A stretch of DNA of 64,000 nt from Vibrio ponticus. GTDB lineage: Bacteria > Pseudomonadota > Gammaproteobacteria > Enterobacterales > Vibrionaceae. Numbering within the stretch: position 1 is the first letter of the stretch; every line of letters begins with the position of its first letter. The translations under genes were made by a program, and so were the position numbers. The DNA is taken from contig NZ_AP019658.1 of assembly GCF_009938225.1 (NCBI RefSeq), positions 806,001-870,000 of the forward strand, given 5' to 3'. The notes beneath the pieces were generated by a model. It saw nothing but the letters and a program-made list of their open reading frames with translations. It had not been told where the DNA came from and searched no databases. Below, piece by piece: positions 19,841 through 28,843 of the stretch.

Positions 19841-21910
19841 ATGCAGCTAATAGCGAATAAGACTGCAAAGTTTTTTATTCAAAATGAATACCACCATGTG
19901 TCGATTGATAATGATTATCTCGTTTTATGCTCTGACACGAGTGAAGAGAGAATTCCTTTTAATATATGGAACGGTAATGTTGAAATTAAGCGCGGCTTAT
20001 TTTGGGGCGCTTTGCAGTTTTTTGCTCATCCTGAAGAAGGTAAACAACAGTCATGGTTAGTACAAGGCTTGCCTTGGCTACACTGTCGTCAATTTGCCCG
20101 TTATGCAATTAAGCATTATCAACAGTGGCATGAGCAGCAATGTACTCAATTAGTTGAGCACTTACCTCGTTGGGAAGAGCGTGTATACGCATTAGAGAAA
20201 GCGCAGCATTTTGTGCCCCACTCAGAACTGGAATCTTGGTTGAATCTAGCCACGAGTGACTTTGAAAAGATGTCGATGACACTTTTTGAGGCAAGCCATC
20301 GTTTACCAACGCGTATGGCAAAAATTGTCCCTTGGATTGAAAATGCGCAAGAGACGTTACAAAAGCGTAATAATGATTGGATTATCAATGAATTAGATAA
20401 TTGGGAAGTGCTATTTTCTCAAATCGAATCTTCGCCTTTGAATTTGAGCCAAAAGCAAGCTGTGCTGCTTAACGACAATAATAACCTAGTATTGGCTGGT
20501 GCGGGCTCAGGTAAAACCAGTGTATTAACTGCGCGTGTTGCTTATCTGTTACAAAGCCATATGGCAAAAGCTGATCAAATTTTAATGCTAGCCTTTGGTC
20601 GTGATGCCGCTGATGAGATGAAACAGCGTTTACTTGGTAAAGTTGGTCCTTCAACTGAGCAGGTTCGAGTCAATACATTCCACCAACTTGGTTTATATAT
20701 TCTTCGTCAGGTCGAAGGCGAACAAGTAAAAATGTCTCAGATTGCGTTGGACGACAATCTACGACAAGCTTGGTGCACAGATTGGCTCAAGCGCCATTGG
20801 ATGACACCAACCAGCTATAAACGTTGGCAAAAGCACTTGGCTAAATGGCCGATAGCGTATATTGCTGGTGATGATGAGCTCGGCAGCCATGTTGAAAACC
20901 CGAAATTGATTGCTTGGCTGGAAAAGCAGGTAATGCAATTAGCGGCGATGGGCTGCAGCAAAAAAGAAGTTCAAGAGCAAATTGTTAATCACGATGAATA
21001 TAGTCGTTTAAATAGCGAATTAGCATTAGTCTGGCCTTGTTATCAAGCGTGGCAAGATATGTTGAAAGAGCAAGGCGAAATTGATTTTAACACTATGATA
21101 AGCCGTGCCCATCAGTACGTGGTTAAAGGTAAATTCAGTGCGCCTTGGAAGTTCATCATGATCGATGAGTACCAAGATATTTCCCCGCAACGTCTGGCTT
21201 TGATTGAAGCGCTTTGCGCGAATAATCGTAACGAAAACTGCGTATTGTTTGGTGTGGGTGATGATTGGCAGTCGATTTATCAATTTGCTGGTTCAGACGT
21301 GGATTTGACCACCGGTTTCAGTCAGCGATTCCCAAATTCGACATTGCATTATCTTGATACTACTTACCGCTTTAACAATCAGTTGGGGCTGGTCGCGAAT
21401 CAGTTCGTGCAGCAAAACCCGAACCAACTTGCTAAGCAACTAAACAGCCATAAAGAACACAAAGCGAAAGCGGTGTCGCTAATCCCGATGGCTAATGTTG
21501 AGAAGATTCTCGATCAGATTGATCGTAAATCTAAGGGACGTGCTCAAGTTTTGTTGTTAGGGCGTAATCATTACCATAAACCAGAACTGTTTGATGATTG
21601 GCAGAAACAGTTTAAGCAACTCGATATTAAGTTCATGACGTGTCATGCGAGTAAAGGGCGAGAAGCGGATTATGTGGTGGTGTTAAATGTTGATGAAGGG
21701 CAATTCCCTTCCCGGGTTAAGATGCTCCACCTCGACGGAGTGCTAACCAGTTCGAAAGATGTTTTTCCACATGCGGAAGAGCGCCGTCTGTTTTATGTCG
21801 CATTAACTCGTGCTAAGAAGAAGGTTTGGGTGGCGTATAACGGCAGTGGCTCTTGCTTTGTCAAAGAGTTACTAGAAGGGGACTACCCAATTCAGCACAC
21901 GGCTAAGTAG
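19841..21910 (+). CDS. helD: DNA helicase IV
   Basis: HelD is a superfamily 1 (UvrD-like) 3'-5' DNA helicase. From the ATG at 19841 (MQLIANKTAKFF) it is 689 residues, near the 684 of E. coli; the frame opens 14 codons earlier. Walker A AGAGSGKT is at residues 219-226, motif II is IDEYQDIS, and C-terminal motifs include CHASKGREADYVVV and RRLFYVALTRAKKKV. The N-terminal 200 residues match the HelD-specific domain. It is followed by a terminator and is convergent with mgsA. Confidence 0.93.
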   Translation: MQLIANKTAKFFIQNEYHHVSIDNDYLVLCSDTSEERIPFNIWNGNVEIKRGLFWGALQFFAHPEEGKQQSWLVQGLPWLHCRQFARYAIKHYQQWHEQQCTQLVEHLPRWEERVYALEKAQHFVPHSELESWLNLATSDFEKMSMTLFEASHRLPTRMAKIVPWIENAQETLQKRNNDWIINELDNWEVLFSQIESSPLNLSQKQAVLLNDNNNLVLAGAGSGKTSVLTARVAYLLQSHMAKADQILMLAFGRDAADEMKQRLLGKVGPSTEQVRVNTFHQLGLYILRQVEGEQVKMSQIALDDNLRQAWCTDWLKRHWMTPTSYKRWQKHLAKWPIAYIAGDDELGSHVENPKLIAWLEKQVMQLAAMGCSKKEVQEQIVNHDEYSRLNSELALVWPCYQAWQDMLKEQGEIDFNTMISRAHQYVVKGKFSAPWKFIMIDEYQDISPQRLALIEALCANNRNENCVLFGVGDDWQSIYQFAGSDVDLTTGFSQRFPNSTLHYLDTTYRFNNQLGLVANQFVQQNPNQLAKQLNSHKEHKAKAVSLIPMANVEKILDQIDRKSKGRAQVLLLGRNHYHKPELFDDWQKQFKQLDIKFMTCHASKGREADYVVVLNVDEGQFPSRVKMLHLDGVLTSSKDVFPHAEERRLFYVALTRAKKKVWVAYNGSGSCFVKELLEGDYPIQHTAK

Positions 21911-21929
21911 TTTTCATTTCGACCAAATA

Positions 21930-21959
21930 AAAAACCGAAGCTTTGACTTCGGTTTTTTT
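21930..21959. terminator. Bidirectional terminator between helD and mgsA
   Basis: The stem AACCGAAG/CTTCGGTT has A-runs before and T-runs after it, so it works in both directions for the two convergent genes. Confidence 0.88.
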
Positions 21960-21973
21960 GTTCGATTAATCGC

Positions 21974-22429
21974 TTATGTGCGGTCAGCTAAATAAGCTTG
22001 ATAGTCAGGGATCTCAATATCCACTTCTTGTTCAATCAGTTCTGATTCGAATAAGAATTTCGCAGTTGCGCGGTTGGTTGCTACTGGGATATTCCAAACG
22101 CTTGCAATACGAAGCAGCGCTTTTACATCAGGATCATGCGGAACTGCGTTTAGTGGATCCCAGAAGAAAATCAACACATCGATTTGCCCTTCAGAAATCA
22201 AAGCGCCTAACTGCTGATCGCCACCCATTGGACCGCTAATCAGAGATTTGATCGCCAGACCGGTCTCTTTACTTAACATGTTACCAGTGGTGCCTGTCGC
22301 GTACAGGAAGTGTTTTTGTAGTTTTTCTTTGTTCTCTTTTACCCAACGCAATAGCTCAGGCTTGCAGTTGTCATGTGCGACAAGCGCAACGTGTTTGTGA
22401 GCTGGCATGGTACGCGTAGTTTTTTGCAT
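21974..22429 (-). CDS. mgsA: Methylglyoxal synthase
   Basis: MgsA converts dihydroxyacetone phosphate to methylglyoxal and phosphate, a bypass that relieves sugar-phosphate stress. The 151 residues carry the family landmarks [15 protein letters not shown] (phosphate loop), [14 protein letters not shown] with the catalytic aspartate, and FFWDPL. The gene begins only nine bases after the torT stop, and its likely Shine-Dalgarno AGGA overlaps that stop codon, which suggests that torT and mgsA are read together. The end is shared with the helD terminator. Confidence 0.95.
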   Translation of the reverse strand: MQKTTRTMPAHKHVALVAHDNCKPELLRWVKENKEKLQKHFLYATGTTGNMLSKETGLAIKSLISGPMGGDQQLGALISEGQIDVLIFFWDPLNAVPHDPDVKALLRIASVWNIPVATNRATAKFLFESELIEQEVDIEIPDYQAYLADRT

Positions 22430-22438
22430 CTAATAATC

Positions 22439-23476
22439 CTAATTATGAACGTAAAACGTAGGGCGATACTCTGACGGAGACAGAGACTCAGCGATCACTT
22501 TAGGGCTGAGTTTATGTGGTGTCAAAGCTTCTATAATTGGGGCTTCAATTTTTTCATAAGGCGTCCCATTCAAGAAGGCGATCGCTTGCCTTAGCGAAAG
22601 ACGACCTTGAAGTACCATCTTATCGGTTGGGGCAAATTCAACGCGATTTCGCAGCAGACCGCGGTATACGCCATGACTGAGATAGGTTGAGACTAAACTA
22701 ATCTCGCCGGTTTTTCCGGCAGAACGAAGTTCACTGATCGCAGCTTCAATGGCAACCGCGCTACCGACAATGTAGTCAATGTCGTGTGACTCAATCGCTT
22801 TTTGTACTAGGTTGCGTTGCAGTTCTTTATCATTATCTGCCCAATAGGTATCGACCACTCTAATATCACTGCCACGAATTGCGGATAGTAGACCTTGGAT
22901 AACGGGTTTTGTACCACCGCTAGATTGAGGTCCTGGGAGTAACGCAATGTTTGTGATGCCTGAACCTTTAGGGTGTTTATGCTTTAAGTACTCACCAGTG
23001 TAATAACCCATCCAATACCAATCTACTCCAACCACGCCTTTTAGCACTGAAGCATTGTCTTTATTGACATCGAGTTGGTTTACAGTAGCAAAGACAGGGA
23101 TGGATGCGGACGCTTTATTCAGTGATGAATAGAACATATCAGGCGCCACGGTACCTAAGATGATCGCATCGGCGTTCCATTTGATACACAGATCCAATTG
23201 CTCTTTTTGCTTGTCTTGGTTCGGATAGCCGCCTGCCTCCAAAACGCGCAGTTCAACGCCTTGTTTTCGAGCCTCATCAACCATGCCATAGTTGACGGAA
23301 AGCCAGTAAGAATCCTTGAGATGCGGATAGAGAGCACAAATGCGCAACGGTTCCTTCGCTAGCGCGGAGCTTGAAAATAACAAGCCCAGTAAAATGGTGC
23401 AGCATAACTTGATGCTAATCGTTGGGAATGAAGGAAATAACATGACGCTTTTCGTTGGATAAAATAGTCTAAACAT
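22439..23476 (-). CDS. torT: TorT-like periplasmic TMAO-sensing protein
   Basis: TorT is a periplasmic binding protein that detects trimethylamine N-oxide and works with the sensor TorS. The product (345 residues from 23476; an ATG at 23443 is also possible) has a signal peptide ending SSSALA and a periplasmic-binding-protein type 1 fold: RICALYPHLKDSYWLSVNYGMVDEA, then LWADAIILG-like and GVDWYWMGYYTGEYL stretches. It is divergent from torS with 47 bases between the frames, the classic arrangement. Both possible starts lack a strong ribosome site, so the N-terminus is uncertain. mgsA follows in the same direction. Confidence 0.87.
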   Translation of the reverse strand: MFRLFYPTKSVMLFPSFPTISIKLCCTILLGLLFSSSALAKEPLRICALYPHLKDSYWLSVNYGMVDEARKQGVELRVLEAGGYPNQDKQKEQLDLCIKWNADAIILGTVAPDMFYSSLNKASASIPVFATVNQLDVNKDNASVLKGVVGVDWYWMGYYTGEYLKHKHPKGSGITNIALLPGPQSSGGTKPVIQGLLSAIRGSDIRVVDTYWADNDKELQRNLVQKAIESHDIDYIVGSAVAIEAAISELRSAGKTGEISLVSTYLSHGVYRGLLRNRVEFAPTDKMVLQGRLSLRQAIAFLNGTPYEKIEAPIIEALTPHKLSPKVIAESLSPSEYRPTFYVHN

Positions 23477-23523
23477 TGCAGAATATAGCGCATTATCTCA
23501 GAGTTAAGAAGTGATCAATCTGA

Positions 23524-26424
23524 ATGTTACTTGCTAAAGCCAGTATTGGGCGCAAGCTACTGTTTGCTTTTCTCGCCATGGCACTGTTAGTGCTTATGTC
23601 TTCGTTTATAGGTGTGTTTGGTTTTTCGTCGGTTGCCAAGACGGAAAGAAACGTGGTGAATTCGGCAATTCCGTCAATGATTGAGGCTCGTCAAGTTGCG
23701 GAGCTAAGCTCTCGCATCATCTCATCGGTACAAACATTAACCAGCGCCAAAACTGAACATCAAAGACAGCAAGCGGGCAAAGTACTGTTTGATCAATTAA
23801 GTGCATTACTGACTCATATTAAGCAGTTAGGCTCCGATTCTTTTGATTCGCAACTATTGTCTACCTTAGAGTCTGACGTACAGAAGATTATCGATACCTT
23901 GGGCAAATTGGGTATCGGAGTAGAGAAAAAACTGTTCTTAGAGAAAGATATCGCGCAGCGTACAGAGGATATGCGTAACCTTGCTCTCGAATTAGAGCAG
24001 TTAACTCGGACGCAGGTTGCGAATACCAGCACCATAGCCGTTGCAAACGTTACCCATATCTATGATTTGTTGGCTCGTAAACAGACCGAAAAGGCGTATC
24101 AAGCACTGGATGCTCTAGTTGAAGTCGACTTGGACTTATCTGAACGTCTGCACGAGTTGCATTTACTTGCGTTTCAATTACTCAACCAAATAGAAGAAAT
24201 CCGCACTATCAGCGACTCATCGCGACTGAGCGATATTCGCAAGCAATTTGATCATAACTTACTGATCATGAAGCGACGAGTTCAGGCAGTAGAAGACCCG
24301 ACGCGTTCTGTGCAGATGTCTGATCTCTTGGTGCAATTAGAAAAAAGAGACGTGGTTTTTGATGCCGTGTTACAGCGTCACCAAAATGAGCGTGACACGC
24401 AGAGCCTGATGCAAGATACGTTAACTCAACTGAGTGCGCTCAATACCACCATTAACAAGCTGGTGGATGATTCAAACCGCGCAACGACTAAAGCGGTCGA
24501 AGAGCTGAAAACCACGCTCAATTACGCTCAGTTAACCCTGACAATTCTAACCGTGCTTGGCTTGGTCATTGTGGTGCTGATTGTTTGGAAAGTGGTGTAT
24601 GTATCGGTACTTAAGCGTTTAGCTGAGTATTCATCCGCGTTACTGTCAATCGCACAAGGTCAGTTAAAAGTCGATATTACCGTTAAAGGCAATGACGAAC
24701 TTGCGCATATGGGACAAGCGATCATCACTGCGCGAAATACTGCGCAAGCGTTAAAAGTAGTGGCAGAGAGTGAAATTGAAGCCAAGCGCCAATTGGAAGA
24801 GCACAAAGAGCGACTCGAAGAATTGGTTACAGAGCGAACGGTACAATTACAAGATACCAATAAACGACTCAACAACGAGGTGCTTAACCACGCTAAAGCT
24901 CGCCAACAGGCGGAACAAGCCAGCCGAGCGAAATCAGCATTCTTGGCGACCATGAGCCATGAAATCCGTACTCCAATGAATGGTGTATTGGGTACCGCAC
25001 GCTTGCTAAAAGATGCGGGTTTGAATTCTCAACAAGCTTACTATGTCGATATTATTAACCGCAGTGGTAAAACGCTGCTGGCGATTCTCAATGACGTATT
25101 AGATTATTCGAAGATCGAAGCGGGGCACTTAGAAATTCGTCCTGTGGACTTTAATTTGCACTACATGGTTGATGACGTGAATCAACTCATGCAGGGGCGT
25201 GCGCAAGAGAAACACCTTGAGTTGAGCTGTTTGATTGAAAGTGATGTGTCACCGTTCTGGTTAGGGGATGTGACTCGTATTAGCCAGGTGCTAACCAATT
25301 TGGTTGGCAACGCAATTAAGTTCACGGAGTCGGGTTATGTTGATATTTACGTCTCTCTTGAGGATGAGTATTACGTTACCTTTGAAGTTTCCGATTCAGG
25401 GATTGGGATTTCTGAGAAAGAGATGGAAACCTTGTTTGATGCCTTTACTCAAGCTGAAGGCGGCTTAAGCAGCAAAGGCGGTACTGGACTCGGTTTAGCG
25501 ATCAGTAAACGAATCGTCGAAGCGATGGGCGGCTCTCTTGGTGTCGAATCGGAGGTCGGACAGGGCAGTCGATTCTGGTTTACCTTGCCACTTAAATTGG
25601 GTAACGAGGTGGTTAAAAAAGAGCAGCCGGTTCATAACTCGGTGCAAGCGAAAGTGTTATTGGTTGAAGACAATCCAGTCAACTGCATTGTAGCCGAGGG
25701 CTTCTTGACCAGTTTAGGTCACCAAGTTGTGATTGCTGAAGATGGCGCAGCAGCGCGCGCGCTTTTCTCACAACAAAGATTTGATATTGCACTATTAGAT
25801 ATTAACTTACCTGACTGTGATGGACGAGATCTGCTAGAGGAATTGCGTGTCATTCAAGATAGCTTCGAGTTGAGCGATGATGAGAAAGCGCCGTTTATTG
25901 CTGTATCTGCTCATGTGTTTAGTGAAGAGGTTGAGAGTTACTTATCAGCAGGCTTTGATGGCTATCTAGCCAAACCGCTGGATAAAGATGCACTTTGTTG
26001 CTTAATACAGAACCGCCTTGATGGCAAAAGTTTATTGCTTGAGCAAGGTCTAAAGCCTCAGGCTTCAATGGTAGAGAACATGATGAAAGCAGAAGCGATT
26101 ATTAATAAAAAAGTAATTGAAGATGATATGCAAGTGCTTGGCAAAGAGAAGATGTTGCAGATAGCAGGTCTATTTGTTCAAGGCAGCAATGAGATACTGT
26201 CACTGCTTGAGCAAGCCAGCAGTCAAGGTTCAGACAATGACGTTAAGCAATTGGTTCATAAACTAAAAGGTTCAGCCGGTAGTATGGGGCTGTTGGCGCT
26301 CTACCAGTTATGCCAATCGATTGAAGCATCAAGCGAACCGAATCAAACTTATGTTACGGCAAAAACCGAACTTAATGATTTGGTCGAGAAATCGATTGAA
26401 GAAGTGATGGCACTACTGGCTTAA
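23524..26424 (+). CDS. torS: TorS-like hybrid sensor histidine kinase with Hpt domain
   Basis: TorS is a tripartite phosphorelay sensor that in E. coli receives the TMAO signal through TorT and phosphorylates TorR. The 966-residue product has a TM helix at about residues 10-34, a helical periplasmic sensor to about 335, a second TM helix (about 337-360), HAMP and coiled coil, kinase with H479 in MSHEIRTPMNG, ATPase with GGTGLGLAIS, receiver with D759 in LLDINLPDCDG, and a C-terminal Hpt domain with H912 in LVHKLKGSAGS. It is divergent from torT. No torR or torCAD genes lie nearby. Confidence 0.9.
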   Translation: MLLAKASIGRKLLFAFLAMALLVLMSSFIGVFGFSSVAKTERNVVNSAIPSMIEARQVAELSSRIISSVQTLTSAKTEHQRQQAGKVLFDQLSALLTHIKQLGSDSFDSQLLSTLESDVQKIIDTLGKLGIGVEKKLFLEKDIAQRTEDMRNLALELEQLTRTQVANTSTIAVANVTHIYDLLARKQTEKAYQALDALVEVDLDLSERLHELHLLAFQLLNQIEEIRTISDSSRLSDIRKQFDHNLLIMKRRVQAVEDPTRSVQMSDLLVQLEKRDVVFDAVLQRHQNERDTQSLMQDTLTQLSALNTTINKLVDDSNRATTKAVEELKTTLNYAQLTLTILTVLGLVIVVLIVWKVVYVSVLKRLAEYSSALLSIAQGQLKVDITVKGNDELAHMGQAIITARNTAQALKVVAESEIEAKRQLEEHKERLEELVTERTVQLQDTNKRLNNEVLNHAKARQQAEQASRAKSAFLATMSHEIRTPMNGVLGTARLLKDAGLNSQQAYYVDIINRSGKTLLAILNDVLDYSKIEAGHLEIRPVDFNLHYMVDDVNQLMQGRAQEKHLELSCLIESDVSPFWLGDVTRISQVLTNLVGNAIKFTESGYVDIYVSLEDEYYVTFEVSDSGIGISEKEMETLFDAFTQAEGGLSSKGGTGLGLAISKRIVEAMGGSLGVESEVGQGSRFWFTLPLKLGNEVVKKEQPVHNSVQAKVLLVEDNPVNCIVAEGFLTSLGHQVVIAEDGAAARALFSQQRFDIALLDINLPDCDGRDLLEELRVIQDSFELSDDEKAPFIAVSAHVFSEEVESYLSAGFDGYLAKPLDKDALCCLIQNRLDGKSLLLEQGLKPQASMVENMMKAEAIINKKVIEDDMQVLGKEKMLQIAGLFVQGSNEILSLLEQASSQGSDNDVKQLVHKLKGSAGSMGLLALYQLCQSIEASSEPNQTYVTAKTELNDLVEKSIEEVMALLA

Positions 26425-26452
26425 AACGAGTCGATATTCATGATTGGGCAGC

Positions 26453-27082
26453 TTAGGCTGCCCAAATTACAGAGAGAGCAAACAATGCTTGAGCGGTGTA
26501 GTAGGTAAACATGACTACATGGCGCGAAAATGCTGAACTGGCTCTAAAGCGATCAATCGCAAGAACCAAATCAGACATAATGAAAATATACGCTCCAATC
26601 ATTGCCATGCCAGCTAGAGGGGTAGCCTCTTGCAGCCAAGCCATCGTCGCGTTGTTTGCCATAAATAGAATACTGACAAAATAAAAACCCACATACCATT
26701 TATCTTTGCCAATGCTTGGCAGCAGTAGCAAATAGACAATCACGCCAATTGCTATCAATAGTATGGTTAGCCAAAGCGGCTGGAAATCAGACATTTTGGT
26801 AAAAAACGCATGACCATAAGCGAACTGGGCGAGCAGAAAGCAGACTAATCCATGACGAAACTTATCTTTCGGCAACATTAAGAAAATATCGCCAATGGCG
26901 GAAAGCGCTAGACCTAAGGCTATATAGATTGTGTATTCAGGATACGTATTTGAGGGCGATAGCAACACCAACACTGACAAGAGCGCGGCAGGCAAGGGTT
27001 TTGTGCTATAAAACAGCCAGCGCGGACCGTGGCTTATCGAATAGATGTGTACTAAACATAAACTAACAATTACTAGCCACAT
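26453..27082 (-). CDS. YhhN-family integral membrane protein (lysoplasmalogenase-like)
   Basis: The 209-residue protein is almost entirely hydrophobic, with about seven to eight TM helices. The motifs STKPLPAALL near the N-terminus, LALSAIGDIFLMLP (conserved GD) and GAYIFIMSDLVLAIDRF match the YhhN/TMEM86 family, some animal members of which hydrolyse lysoplasmalogens. Bacterial function is uncertain. It is convergent with torS, 28 bases apart. The Shine-Dalgarno is weak. Confidence 0.85.
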   Translation of the reverse strand: MWLVIVSLCLVHIYSISHGPRWLFYSTKPLPAALLSVLVLLSPSNTYPEYTIYIALGLALSAIGDIFLMLPKDKFRHGLVCFLLAQFAYGHAFFTKMSDFQPLWLTILLIAIGVIVYLLLLPSIGKDKWYVGFYFVSILFMANNATMAWLQEATPLAGMAMIGAYIFIMSDLVLAIDRFRASSAFSRHVVMFTYYTAQALFALSVIWAA

Positions 27083-27304
27083 AAATATATTCGGTTCACC
27101 TTAGGTTTAGAACTATGTCAGAGTTGTGTAAGCGTAGAGATGTTATCTGATTTTTTTCTTTCGTGCAGAACTTTTTCTCGCCTGAAGGCAAAGTTGTTAT
27201 TTTGATGCTAAGTCTGATTAGGTTTAGTTACCGCGTAACAAGTTTTGGTGATGGAATACTGTCGACGTATTTCTAACTCATTGGTTAGATGCGTGATTTA
27301 CGAA

Positions 27305-27334
27305 AAAGGCAGTGTCATGACACTGCCTTTGAAC
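27305..27334 (-). terminator. Terminator after iron alcohol dehydrogenase gene
   Basis: A perfect 26-base palindrome (13-base arm AAAGGCAGTGTCA) is followed on the minus strand by five T. It lies 22 bases past the stop of the gene at 27357. The terminal loop is formed by the central bases. Confidence 0.85.
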
Positions 27335-27356
27335 CAGATAGTAAATGGTACTTCGA

Positions 27357-28511
27357 TTAAGCGATAGCAGATTCTAGAATCTTGCGGCTTTGTTCGATAG
27401 TGATCGCTTGGTTCTCACCAAGCGCAACCATGCCATGTTTGTTCAACTGTTCGATAACATTATCGATAGCCGTTTGCTTGTCCGTAGCATACTCAGTCAG
27501 TTGAGTCGCGACATCTAAACTGTTGTAAAGTGCTTCAATCGCATCGATTGTACGTTCAGCAAGATCGCTACCTATTTCAAGACGGAACACTTCCGTACCC
27601 AATTTCTCTAACTTAGCGCGTTTATGCTCGATCTGATTACGCAGCAGTGATGGTTGTACGATTGCTAGTGAGCGCGCATGATCAACGTGCCAAAGTGCCG
27701 TCAACTCGTGACCAATCATATGCGTTGCCCAATCATGCGGCACACCTGAACCAATTAAACCATTCAGAGCTTGGTTAGCTGTCCACATTAAGTTTGCACG
27801 CCATTCATCGCTGTCGCGTTGGTCGAACTGTTCCGCTAGTTGCTTCAAGTTACGCAGCAAGACTTCAGCGTAGCCATCTTGCACCATGTGACCATGATTA
27901 TAAGTCAGATACTGTTCACACACGTGCACCCAAGCGTCAACCAAACCATTCACTAATTGGCGATCAGGTAGAGACTTCATTACATCCGGATCCATTACTG
28001 CAAATGCAGGTTGAACAAACGGAGATAGAAACGCCAGTTTATCTTGAGTTGATGCTTTGGTAATGACCGCGCCAGAGTTGGATTCAGAACCAGTTGCAGG
28101 AAGAGTCAAAATCGCGCCAATTGGCGTTGCAGAGCTCACTTGGTGGCTGCCAGTTAAAATATCCCAGCCATCGCCGTCATAGTGCGCAGCAGCTGCAATG
28201 TATTTACAACCGTCGATTACTGAGCCGCCACCAACAGCAAGGATAAAATCAATATGATCAGCTTTTACGATTTCAACAGCTTTGTCTAATGTTTCCTTGG
28301 TAGGGTTTGGCTCTACACCTGAAAACTCTTGCCATTGATGGTTAGCTAACGCATTCACTACTTGATCGTAAACGCCGTTGTTTTTGATTGAACCGCCCCC
28401 GTATACGACCAATACGCGGTTATCGGTAGGGATAACTTTAGCGATTGCTTCAATCTGTCCTTGTCCAAACAGAATTTGTGTAGCGTTTTGATATGCAAAT
28501 TTCATCGACAT
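27357..28511 (-). CDS. Iron-containing (YqhD-like) alcohol/aldehyde dehydrogenase
   Basis: This is a group III metal-dependent alcohol dehydrogenase of the YqhD type, which reduces toxic aldehydes with NADPH. The nucleotide-binding GGGSVIDGCKYIA, metal ligands in VDAWVHVCEQ (D and H) and the two histidines in GHELTALWHVDHA match YqhD. The 384-residue length is usual (387). The ATG at 28511 has AGGA seven bases upstream. It is monocistronic. YqhD-type enzymes fit with methylglyoxal detoxification, but there is no direct linkage to mgsA here. Confidence 0.92.
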   Translation of the reverse strand: MSMKFAYQNATQILFGQGQIEAIAKVIPTDNRVLVVYGGGSIKNNGVYDQVVNALANHQWQEFSGVEPNPTKETLDKAVEIVKADHIDFILAVGGGSVIDGCKYIAAAAHYDGDGWDILTGSHQVSSATPIGAILTLPATGSESNSGAVITKASTQDKLAFLSPFVQPAFAVMDPDVMKSLPDRQLVNGLVDAWVHVCEQYLTYNHGHMVQDGYAEVLLRNLKQLAEQFDQRDSDEWRANLMWTANQALNGLIGSGVPHDWATHMIGHELTALWHVDHARSLAIVQPSLLRNQIEHKRAKLEKLGTEVFRLEIGSDLAERTIDAIEALYNSLDVATQLTEYATDKQTAIDNVIEQLNKHGMVALGENQAITIEQSRKILESAIA

Positions 28512-28843
28512 TCATGCTTCCTCTTTGTATGAGAGTTCGAATAATTGTAGTAGCGTGACAGCAAGTCCGATCACACAATTTGAAATGGGGACAGCTAGCG
28601 GGGATTACAAGCGCGATTTTGACTATTTAGTCAAAACAAAGTGTAAAGATATTTTTCTGTAAAAATAAAGATTTACGTTTAGTAACGCTGGATAAAATGG
28701 GAAAAGAGAGTTTACAAATTTACCGTTTTTCTTTTGATAAGTTTGGGTAATACTAAAAGCCCCTATAGGAGATCTAGTCAATCTCTCAAAACACCCTCCA
28801 TTGCGAGGGTGTTTTTCTTTGTCGCGATTGGGACTAGCGGCTA
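28512..28843. other. Intergenic region between glgC and the alcohol dehydrogenase gene
   Basis: The 332 bases contain the upstream region of the alcohol dehydrogenase gene and the glgC terminator at 28788-28817. A short minus-strand frame here has no ribosome site or family signal. I see no further element. Confidence 0.7.
28788..28817. terminator. Terminator downstream of glgC
   Basis: The stem AACACCCTC/GAGGGTGTT with a six-base loop is flanked by TTTT on the minus strand and TTTTT on the plus strand. On the minus strand it follows glgC. Confidence 0.8.
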
